DNA of 64,000 nt, from assembly GCA_905214715.1 (NCBI GenBank), contig CAJMMT010000001.1:1-64000 (forward strand). The letters are read 5' to 3'. This document shows positions 26,934-33,980 of the stretch, piece by piece (the first letter of the stretch is position 1; each line of letters opens with the position of its first letter). Made by a program: the position numbers and the translations under genes. The stretch comes from an uncultured bacterium (GTDB taxonomy: Bacteria > Bacteroidota > Bacteroidia > Bacteroidales > Muribaculaceae). A model generated the notes under the pieces. The model was not told the DNA's origin. It searched no databases and saw only the letters and a list, made by a program, of their open reading frames with translations.

Positions 26934-28397
26934 ATGAAGACAGATATATCATATCGCTCAGTGGCCAAAGTGCTTGGCGAACTACTTATAGTGGAAGGAT
27001 TGGTGTTGCTTCTGCCTCTTGTACTGGCCCTCGTCGACCATGAAAGATCCTGGATAGGATTCACTATCTCGTCGGTAAGCGCGTTGGCCATCGGGTTCCT
27101 GCTTAGAATCAGTAATCGCGGTCGACCGGTAACGATACGTCGTCGGGAGGGTTTCCTGCTGGTGAGTATGTCGTGGATTGTATTCTCGCTGATAGGCATG
27201 ATACCCTATACCATGGCTGTCGTTCCGCTTAGCGTCAGCGACGCGTTTTTTGAAACGGTATCGGGATTCACTACCACCGGAGCCACTACGATAGCCGATG
27301 TGGAGGTGCTGACCAAAGCATTGCTGTTATGGCGCTCCATGACCCAATGGATTGGGGGACTCGGTATCATACTATTCATGCTCGCCTTGTTGCCTCAGCT
27401 CAACGAAAAAGGGGGCATACCTATGTTCAATGCCGAGACGACAGGCATAACCCACGACAAACTCTATCCGCGCATACGCCAGACAGCCTCCATGTTGTGG
27501 CTCGTCTACATAGTTCTCTCTTCGATATTGTGCGCGTTGCTTTGGGTCGGACCTATGGATTTTTTCGATTCCGTATGCCATGCCATGACGGCTATGTCGA
27601 CCGGTGGCTTTTCCACGAAAAACGCCTCGTTGGCTTATTGGAATTCCGATTATCTCAGCGTGGTCCTTACTATTTTTATGTTTTTAGGCGGTGTCAACTT
27701 CGGACTTATCTACGGTTTGTGTCGCGGTCGGGTAAGAGAATTGTTCAGAAACGATGTCTTCAAGGCATACGCGCTGATAGTCGGTTGCGCATATATAGGG
27801 ACAGCTGCCGCACTGTTGATAGAGGGTAAGACGCATGGTGTATCGGAATTGCTGGTGCAACCCATGTTCCATATAGTCTCTGATATTACCACTACCGGCT
27901 TCTCGCTCGCCGATTTCAGTCACTGGGGACCCTTCTGCCTCATGATAACGATGATACTTATGGTGATTGGCGGGTGTGCCGGCTCTACGTCAGGAGCGGT
28001 GAAAGTAGACAGAATAGTGGCGCTCAACAGAAACTTGCTTAATCAGATAAAGTTGTCGTTATATCCGAAAAGAATAATGACCGTAAGGGTGAACGGCTCG
28101 GTAGTGAGCGAAACAGAGATGGCCCGAGTGATGGCCTTCATAAGTATATATCTGTTGCTTATCTTGATAGGTACATTATTGTTGACGGTCAATGGCCTCG
28201 AAGTCCTCGATAGTTTCTTCGCCACCCTCTCCTGCATAGGCAACAACGGTCTCGGTTATGGCCTGACCGGAGCCGCCGGAGGCTACCACTTGCTCCCCGA
28301 AGCCTCCAAATGGGTGATGTCCTTCCTGATGCTCGCTGGCCGTCTCGAGTTATTCTCCATGCTGGTAATCCTCTTCCCGATCTTCTGGAGACGGTAG
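26934..28397 (+). CDS. trkH: Trk potassium uptake channel TrkH
   Basis: A 487-residue polytopic membrane protein of the TrkH/KtrB superfamily. Four pore-loop repeats can be seen: 'SGFTTTGATT', 'TAMSTGGFST', 'SDITTTGFSL' and 'SCIGNNGLGYG'. They mark the K+ selectivity filter of each quarter. It mediates K+ uptake with TrkA, encoded 54 bases upstream. The last 30 bases of the gene, plus about 45 bases after the stop, are found again as an imperfect copy at 29748-29821, across a 1.38-kb islet. Confidence 0.95.
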   Translation: MKTDISYRSVAKVLGELLIVEGLVLLLPLVLALVDHERSWIGFTISSVSALAIGFLLRISNRGRPVTIRRREGFLLVSMSWIVFSLIGMIPYTMAVVPLSVSDAFFETVSGFTTTGATTIADVEVLTKALLLWRSMTQWIGGLGIILFMLALLPQLNEKGGIPMFNAETTGITHDKLYPRIRQTASMLWLVYIVLSSILCALLWVGPMDFFDSVCHAMTAMSTGGFSTKNASLAYWNSDYLSVVLTIFMFLGGVNFGLIYGLCRGRVRELFRNDVFKAYALIVGCAYIGTAAALLIEGKTHGVSELLVQPMFHIVSDITTTGFSLADFSHWGPFCLMITMILMVIGGCAGSTSGAVKVDRIVALNRNLLNQIKLSLYPKRIMTVRVNGSVVSETEMARVMAFISIYLLLILIGTLLLTVNGLEVLDSFFATLSCIGNNGLGYGLTGAAGGYHLLPEASKWVMSFLMLAGRLELFSMLVILFPIFWRR

Positions 28398-28441
28398 AGG
28401 ACCACCTTCCGACCTGATTGAACAGGATATAGAGGAGATGG
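28367..28441 (+). repeat. Direct repeat 1: trkH tail and downstream sequence
   Basis: The 75 bases covering the last codons of trkH (Leu-Phe-Pro-Ile-Phe-Trp-Arg-Arg-stop) and the bases after it recur at 29748-29821. The final 28 bases, starting CTGATTGAACAGGATATAGA, are identical between the copies. The earlier part differs at several bases and has a 2-base length change. Confidence 0.85.
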
Positions 28442-28680
28442 ACAATACTTTAGATGCTTCAAAACAGCAATAAAGTACTCATTGGAAAGGGGAAAGACAC
28501 GGCTCTTTCTCACGATTGCTTTTTTGCCGGCTATGATGTAGAAGCTGGAGGCGAGGGCGTGGAACTGCGCGTCGGTTGCGTTCTCGTAGAGACGGATGCC
28601 CTGCGATGTGTAGACGGTTTGGCGAACGACCTTGTCTGAGACAGCTACGGGCTTCTTGATAAATGGAGGGTAAAAGCCAT
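28442..28680 (-). pseudogene. Possible gene fragment (open frame without start)
   Basis: The minus strand from about 28714 down through 28442 is open in one frame, with protein-like content such as 'KKPVAVSDKVVRQTVYTSQG' and 'HALASSFYIIAGKKAIVRKS'. There is no ATG; the first possible starts are internal GTGs. It then runs antisense into the trkH tail. It may be the remains of a gene brought in with the islet, or simply a chance open frame. I do not recognise a family. Confidence 0.25.
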
Positions 28681-28716
28681 GAAAAATTGGAGAAATTTCG
28701 CAACTTTGTATTTGCT

Positions 28717-29475
28717 ATGGCAAAGAAAAACAACGATAAATCAAAATATTATCTCTACATAGACGAGTGTGGAGACCATCAGTTGGAAAAATTCAATCCG
28801 CATTTTCCAATTTTTACATTATGCGGGGTATTGGTTCGGGGCAATAAACTTGAACAGTTGGAAGTCGCAGTAAAGGCATTTAAGCAAGAGTTTTTCAACG
28901 ATGAAAACGTGATAATCCATTCACGCGATATACGCAAGCAAGAAAAGGCGTACTCTATTTTGCAGTATCCTGAAATAAGAAGTCGTTTTTACGAAGGAAT
29001 CAACAATATACTCGGTCAGTCTGATGTGTACGTCATAGTCTGCTGCTCTATATTGAAAGAACCGTTTGTCGAAAGATTTAGTCGTGGCGAAGATGTGTAC
29101 GGGCTTTCGCTTAAATATCTTATCGAGCGAGCCATCTTCTGTATAGATGATAATGTAGAAGATGGAGTCCTTGACGTTTATATCGAACGTCGAGGTGTAA
29201 AACAAGACCGGGCACTCTTGAATTATTACAACCGATTGCGTGCCGTAGGCACAAAATGGGTCAATTCTGAGCGACTGGTTTCCAGATTAGGCCGGTTTAT
29301 ATTCAGTTATAAGAAAGATAATGTGATAGGTTTGCAACTTGCCGACTTGATAGCCTACCCAATAACTCGCCATGTTCTCGACCCTAAAGCCCCTAATCCG
29401 GCTTATGATATTGTCTGCGATAAAATTTATTCATATAAAGGCGCGGTATTAGGTATGAAAATAATTCCACATTAA
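28717..29475 (+). CDS. DUF3800 domain protein
   Basis: A 252-residue protein of the DUF3800 family. It has the N-terminal 'YYLYIDECGDHQL', the family's D-E-x-G signature, then 'FTLCGVLV', 'IIHSRDIR' and a C-terminal 'GLQLADLIAYPITRHVL' (Q-x-A-D-L-x-A). DUF3800 proteins are predicted to have an RNase H-like nuclease fold and are often found near mobile or defence genes; activity here is inferred. ATG 28717 is preferred over the earlier start at 28663, which lacks conserved sequence. The gene is AT-rich in codon use compared with trkH and lies inside the islet bounded by the trkH-tail repeats. Confidence 0.85.
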   Translation: MAKKNNDKSKYYLYIDECGDHQLEKFNPHFPIFTLCGVLVRGNKLEQLEVAVKAFKQEFFNDENVIIHSRDIRKQEKAYSILQYPEIRSRFYEGINNILGQSDVYVIVCCSILKEPFVERFSRGEDVYGLSLKYLIERAIFCIDDNVEDGVLDVYIERRGVKQDRALLNYYNRLRAVGTKWVNSERLVSRLGRFIFSYKKDNVIGLQLADLIAYPITRHVLDPKAPNPAYDIVCDKIYSYKGAVLGMKIIPH

Positions 29476-29483
29476 AAAGGCAT

Positions 29484-29511
29484 AAAAAAGGAGGTCTGTT
29501 GACCTCCTTTC
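29484..29511. terminator. Hairpin after the DUF3800 gene
   Basis: AAAGGAGGTC (29487-29496) and GACCTCCTTT (29501-29510) form a perfect 10-bp stem with a TGTT loop, preceded by an A-run and ending in three Ts. It lies 12 bases past the stop codon and can act as a terminator, probably in both directions. Confidence 0.7.
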
Positions 29512-29747
29512 CAATCGGTATACCCCGATTTCTAAAATCGTTGCTTGTGCCCCGAAGTATTTCTTTGATAAGGGGGAAATTCAGACCCCTTGTTTGTAGC
29601 GCAAAATTAGTGATAATTCTATTAGCTACAAAATTCCAACGCTCAAAATCCATAAAAAGTTTGTTAATCAACTCTTAAACGGAAGGAGCCTCCCCGGAGG
29701 GCGCCCCTGAGGAGAGAGTGAGGAAAGAGGTAAGACGCGGCGGAACA
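29512..29747. other. Non-coding part of the islet
   Basis: About 235 bases with no credible reading frame. The first half is AT-rich, then the sequence changes abruptly to GC-rich at about 29680 ('ggagcctccccggagggcg'). I see no RNA gene or insertion sequence end. Confidence 0.4.
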
Positions 29748-29821
29748 CATCCTCTTCCCCAATATTCTGGAGATGGTAAAAGAACCTTCTGATCTGATTG
29801 AACAGGATATAGAGGAGATGG
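29748..29821 (+). repeat. Direct repeat 2: displaced copy of the trkH tail
   Basis: This is an imperfect copy of 28367-28441. In the trkH frame it still reads Leu-Phe-Pro-Ile-Phe-Trp-Arg-Trp-stop, allowing for a small indel upstream. It is preceded by unrelated sequence, so it is a detached gene tail. The offset between copies is 1380 bases. A short open frame starting inside it (29773-29967) is not a convincing gene. Confidence 0.8.
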
Positions 29822-30053
29822 CCTATCTCCGAAAGGCCACCAAAGAGCCTGAACAAAAAATATCTGAAAAGATAGGTTTTAACGATAAAAATATTAAATT
29901 TGCAATGCAGACCGCTTCGCAGAAGCCCCGGTCTGGGGACAAGCGTCGCTATACATACGTAATATAGCGTCCAAATTCAGAATGATAGAATTATTTTACG
30001 GGAATAAACAAGATAGCGTATTCTCTCTGATTTTAGACAATATCTAAATAGAA

Positions 30054-32249
30054 ATGGGAAAAATTAAATCTTCATTAATTGTATTGCTGGTAATCTTTAC
30101 AGGCACATATGCCAACGCATGGGAATATGGAGGCGATCCTGAGGGGCTTCCATACGAAAAAGGGCTCGGTACACAATTAGACCCATATATTATTGCTACA
30201 GCTCAGCAGCTTGCAAATCTCGCGTATTCGGTTAATAGAGGACAGGACTTTGCTGGAATGTATTTCAAACTTGCCAATGATATCGATCTCAATCCAGGCA
30301 TTACTTTCGAACCAGACAACGAAAATAGCTATACCTTGGCAGCCCAATGGACTCCTATTGGTATGAATGCGTACTTCTGTGGTAATTTTGATGGTGATGG
30401 TCACACTATCAGAGGATTATACTTCAATGGTGATAATGTTATCATAGATTATAATACTAATGCGAGATCCATCGTCGATGGATTGTTTGGTAACATAAAA
30501 GATTCGACTCTTAGCAATCTTACAATTGCAAATTCTCTGATGGCATATAGCGCAAAAGAAGGAGATTTTACTAGCATCACTTCTGCATTCTTTGCTGCTC
30601 AATCAGTGGAAAGCCATTTCATAAATCTAAGAAACGAAGGGAATGTAAGAGTTAAATACATAGACGAAAAGGAAATAAACATAGGTACCGAAATAGCAGG
30701 TATTGTCTGCAGTGTTTCTCCGTCACATACATCTGATAACGAATTTCTGACAATAAAAGGATGTGATAACTACGGAACGATGAGACTGAATGTATCCTCT
30801 ACATCCTATTCATATCCTGGATACAGCAGGGGTGCTTTTTGTGGTATTGTGTTTTATGGATATAACACTTCAATTTCAAATTGTCGTAATTATGGTGCCT
30901 TAGATGGTAATATTATATTGGATTGTGCAGGTATAGGTAGTACATGCACACAATCAGATTCCTTTCCAACGGGTTATGACAATTTGTCTAATGATGCAGA
31001 CATAAGTGGATGTGAGAGTGCAGGCCTTTTTCTTCTGGTGCGTGCAAAGGAACTGACAAACTGCTACAACACCGGATATATATCCAATGGTAGTGGTTTG
31101 GTTGGTCATAGCATAATTGAGAGAATCGAAAACTGCTATAATACAGGTGATGTCCGAGATTTACCAGGTTTGGGTTCACATCAACGTTATGTCGGTGGGT
31201 TAATCGGATTTTCCGAAAGTCTATCGGAAATCATTGGGTGTTATAATACCGGTACAGTCAGCTCGATTCGTCCAGCTGGTGGAATACTTGGGGGCAACTC
31301 AGTATATGATTCGACCGAAATGATTATATATGACTGTAAGAACGAAGGCAATGTGACAGGTAGTGGTTATGCAGGGGGTATTGCGTGTCATGTCGCGTAT
31401 GGATCTATTTCCAGTTCATCCAATAGCGGAGATATCACAGTTACAATAGACAATGACGGCCGCTCTGGAGCAGGAGGAATTGTTGGATATTTTGGTGTCG
31501 GCAGCGAGTCAAATTTTATCGAGAAGTCAATCAATACTGGTGATATTACAGGAGAGAGCAATTATATAGGTGGCATATGTGGCCATTTTTCTCCCAGACT
31601 TATAGAGTGCTATAATACTGGGGATGTATCAGGGAGAAGATACGTAGGAGGTCTTAGTGGATCTAGTATTACGGATGGTGTAACTCCTATGTTGAACTGC
31701 TATAACACGGGAAATGTTTCAGGCGATGATTTTGTCGCTGGATTATGTCCTTCTATTAGCGGACCTGCAAAATACTGCTTTAATTACGGTAAAATCAACT
31801 GCAATTCAGACAACAAAGGATTGCTTTGGATTTACAGCTATTTCGCATACATACAGGAAATGTCTTCAGCTTGTTATGCGTTGTTTCAAGATGGCTTTGA
31901 CGTGGCCCGTATTGATATAGGAGCTGAAAATACCCAGACAGAGCGAGACGGATGCGAGATTAGAACAAAAGAAGAATTTGGCAACGGATTAGTCTGCATA
32001 CTCCTTAACGATAAACAGAATCCTACGCCCTGGGGACAAATTCCCGGTACAGACCCATATCCGTTACTCAATGGTAAAGGGAATCCAGAAATAGATGGTA
32101 TCGATAGGGTTGAATTTAATTCCGAAAATCCATTCCACAAAATTGTGGCAATCAGTGGACATTTAATCAGTACAAAATCCAAAAAAATTCAGAAATGTCT
32201 TCCTACTGGCTTATATATCATCAACGGTAAAAAGGTATTTGTGAAATAG
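30054..32249 (+). CDS. Secreted GLUG-repeat surface protein with type IX sorting tail
   Basis: A 731-residue protein with a signal peptide (MGKIKSSLIVLLVIFTGTYA). An N-terminal 'ATAQQLANLAYSVNRG' and 'GNFDGDGHTIRGLYF' block follows, typical of GLUG-type beta-helix adhesins. Many repeats of the form 'NCYNTGDV...YVGGLSG' then occupy about residues 280-560. The last 75 residues contain 'LPTGLYIINGKKVFVK', which matches the type A C-terminal sorting domain of type IX secretion cargo. It is likely an adhesin or glycan-binding protein anchored on the cell surface through the SprA system. The gene is markedly AT-rich compared with core genes in the window, suggesting transfer. No clear promoter box was found. 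Confidence 0.8.
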   Translation: MGKIKSSLIVLLVIFTGTYANAWEYGGDPEGLPYEKGLGTQLDPYIIATAQQLANLAYSVNRGQDFAGMYFKLANDIDLNPGITFEPDNENSYTLAAQWTPIGMNAYFCGNFDGDGHTIRGLYFNGDNVIIDYNTNARSIVDGLFGNIKDSTLSNLTIANSLMAYSAKEGDFTSITSAFFAAQSVESHFINLRNEGNVRVKYIDEKEINIGTEIAGIVCSVSPSHTSDNEFLTIKGCDNYGTMRLNVSSTSYSYPGYSRGAFCGIVFYGYNTSISNCRNYGALDGNIILDCAGIGSTCTQSDSFPTGYDNLSNDADISGCESAGLFLLVRAKELTNCYNTGYISNGSGLVGHSIIERIENCYNTGDVRDLPGLGSHQRYVGGLIGFSESLSEIIGCYNTGTVSSIRPAGGILGGNSVYDSTEMIIYDCKNEGNVTGSGYAGGIACHVAYGSISSSSNSGDITVTIDNDGRSGAGGIVGYFGVGSESNFIEKSINTGDITGESNYIGGICGHFSPRLIECYNTGDVSGRRYVGGLSGSSITDGVTPMLNCYNTGNVSGDDFVAGLCPSISGPAKYCFNYGKINCNSDNKGLLWIYSYFAYIQEMSSACYALFQDGFDVARIDIGAENTQTERDGCEIRTKEEFGNGLVCILLNDKQNPTPWGQIPGTDPYPLLNGKGNPEIDGIDRVEFNSENPFHKIVAISGHLISTKSKKIQKCLPTGLYIINGKKVFVK

Positions 32250-32293
32250 ACATAGAATCATAAATACTCTCGGAATATTGAGGTGGTCAAAAT

Positions 32294-32342
32294 TGAAGTG
32301 CCCCCAAAGGTTGGACACAAAACTCCTGGGGTGCACTTTGTA
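32294..32342. mobile_element. Scar of insertion-sequence ends (IS3/IS150-like), no transposase
   Basis: Two inverted arms, AAGTGCCCCCAA (32296-32307) and TGGGGTGCACTT (32327-32338), match at 10 of 12 positions. The left one continues into TTGGACA. This resembles terminal inverted repeats of the IS150 group of the IS3 family, but only about 20 bases separate the ends and no transposase is present. It may be a tiny deletion derivative. The family assignment is from memory of the terminal pattern. Confidence 0.35.
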
Positions 32343-32364
32343 AACCTTAAAGATATACCAGTCT

Positions 32365-33726
32365 TTATGCTTCCGAATTACCGACTACAAGCGGCGAAGC
32401 CGTCTGAAGCAGAGCATATAGCTTGCCGAACCATGCAGCCAGCGGTGCGGGGCTACTGAGCAAGCCGCCATTATATTGTAGATTCAGAGTTGAGAAGCGG
32501 ATTCGATATCGTGGATCGTATTTTTTATAATATAGGGTCAGACTGTTACCGCTGACATTGCCTGCGGCCTTGACCTCTATTGGGATGATGTCAGTTTCCC
32601 ACTGCAATACGAATTCAACTTCTGCTGTAGCGTTGGAGGTCCAGTAACTCGGAAGCATATCTTCCAGCAGTGGCATCATTGACTGCAAAACCGCGTTTTC
32701 AGCCATAGCTCCCTTGAATTCCGTATAGTTGGCCACTGGATCCACTATAATCGAGGCAGGCAATCGTGCGAGCCTTCTGAGCAATCCGCAATCCCCGGCA
32801 TATACCTTAAACGCATTGTTTTCCTGATATGCGGAAAGCGGCATGCCGGGTTTGGATATATTATATATACGGTATATCATTCCGGCATCCTCAAGCCATG
32901 ACAGAGCATCCTCATAATCCTTCGATCGTGCGCCTGAACGTATAACCCCGTAGATAAACTTGCGGTTTTCTTTGGATAACTGTGCCGGTAATGAATGCCA
33001 GATAGCCCTGATACGTGGTATTTCCCTCGGCTCAGCATATTTTGCAAAGTCAAGTTCATAAAGATCCAAAATGTCTTGTAAACGTGCGTCGACATCAGCG
33101 GTGCCCTTGTTTTCCAGAAAAGCGACGGCAGCCTCAGGCATTCCTCCGCAAACCATATAGCGGCGATATTCCATGTTGAGTTTGTTTAGAGTAATTTCCG
33201 GCAGTCTGTCAAGAGTATCAAGCCGATCTACATACTCTCTTAGAGCGGGGTCGCTCGCACCGAGAAATTCCTTGAAACTCAAAGGATACATGCGCATCAC
33301 CGTAACTTTACCAACCGGTACGGTCATGTGTCGTTTCTTTACAGCAACACCAAGCAGAGAACCGGCTGCCATAATGTAATACTCGGGAGTATCCTCGCAG
33401 AAGTACTTAAGACTATTCAGCGCTTCCTCACATTCTTGTATCTCATCGAAAATTATCAGCGTTTTTTCGGGCAATAACGGTACCTCGCAATAGAGCGCAA
33501 GTTCTTTAAGGATTCTTGTCGGCTCCTTAGTTGTCTGAAACACGGATTTCAATTCTGGTTGCCTGTCAAAATCGAACTTTGCACAATATTCAAAATGCTC
33601 GCGCCCGAATTTTTCCATTGCCCAGCTCTTACCGATCTGCCGTGCGCCCTTAAGAAGTATTGGTTTGCGACCGGAACTTTCTTTCCAGCGAAGAAAAGCC
33701 GTCTCGATATCTCGCATTATATCCAT
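32365..33726 (-). CDS. AAA family ATPase with DUF4143 domain
   Basis: A 453-residue protein with an N-terminal AAA_14 domain: Walker A 'LLKGARQIGKSWAM' at about residues 24-37 and Walker B 'LIIFDEIQEC'. A linker with 'MYPLSFKEFL' follows, then a C-terminal DUF4143 domain ('GVIRSGARSKDYEDALSWLE', 'EFVLQWETDIIPIEVKA'). The last piece has the E-V-x-x and I-E-V-K pattern of restriction endonuclease-like folds. Such proteins are numerous in Bacteroidales genomes and their role is unknown. The start is ATG 33726 (33717 also possible). A perfect 35-bp palindrome begins 38 bases upstream, and an IS-like scar lies just after the stop. Confidence 0.88.
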   Translation of the reverse strand: MDIMRDIETAFLRWKESSGRKPILLKGARQIGKSWAMEKFGREHFEYCAKFDFDRQPELKSVFQTTKEPTRILKELALYCEVPLLPEKTLIIFDEIQECEEALNSLKYFCEDTPEYYIMAAGSLLGVAVKKRHMTVPVGKVTVMRMYPLSFKEFLGASDPALREYVDRLDTLDRLPEITLNKLNMEYRRYMVCGGMPEAAVAFLENKGTADVDARLQDILDLYELDFAKYAEPREIPRIRAIWHSLPAQLSKENRKFIYGVIRSGARSKDYEDALSWLEDAGMIYRIYNISKPGMPLSAYQENNAFKVYAGDCGLLRRLARLPASIIVDPVANYTEFKGAMAENAVLQSMMPLLEDMLPSYWTSNATAEVEFVLQWETDIIPIEVKAAGNVSGNSLTLYYKKYDPRYRIRFSTLNLQYNGGLLSSPAPLAAWFGKLYALLQTASPLVVGNSEA

Positions 33727-33763
33727 TTTATTCTATTTTGTTTGCGAATATAACGAATTTTGA

Positions 33764-33841
33764 AATACCATCACACACGAAATAGTTAGGAAAAATGTAA
33801 AATCCAACATTTTTCCTAACTATTTCGTGTGTGATGGTATT
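33764..33841. repeat. Perfect 35-bp palindrome with 8-base loop
   Basis: 33764-33798 and 33807-33841 are exact reverse complements over 35 bases, with loop AAAATCCA between them. The arm begins AATACCATCACACACGAAAT. It stands between the ATPase start and the TonB receptor start. Its AT content and lack of a distinct T-run argue against a simple terminator. Confidence 0.95.
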
Positions 33842-33980
33842 CTATTTCATGGTAGGGTATGGCGGGAGCCCTCTTCAGCTTCCATGATGGCAAGGAGACA
33901 AGTGTCGTATCAGGGCGTAATTTATGCAGTAGGGAGGGGAGGGATATACTTATGCGGGGGGGTGGTACGTTTATCTATTA

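Noticed and set aside
29773..29967. 64-codon frame starting within the displaced trkH tail
   Set aside because: Its first third is translated from the direct repeat in a frame that is broken in the other copy (2-base length change), so it is not maintained as coding.
33764..33841. 35-bp palindrome as an invertible promoter switch
   Set aside because: The arms are only 8 bases apart, leaving no room for an invertible promoter, and no recombinase gene is near.
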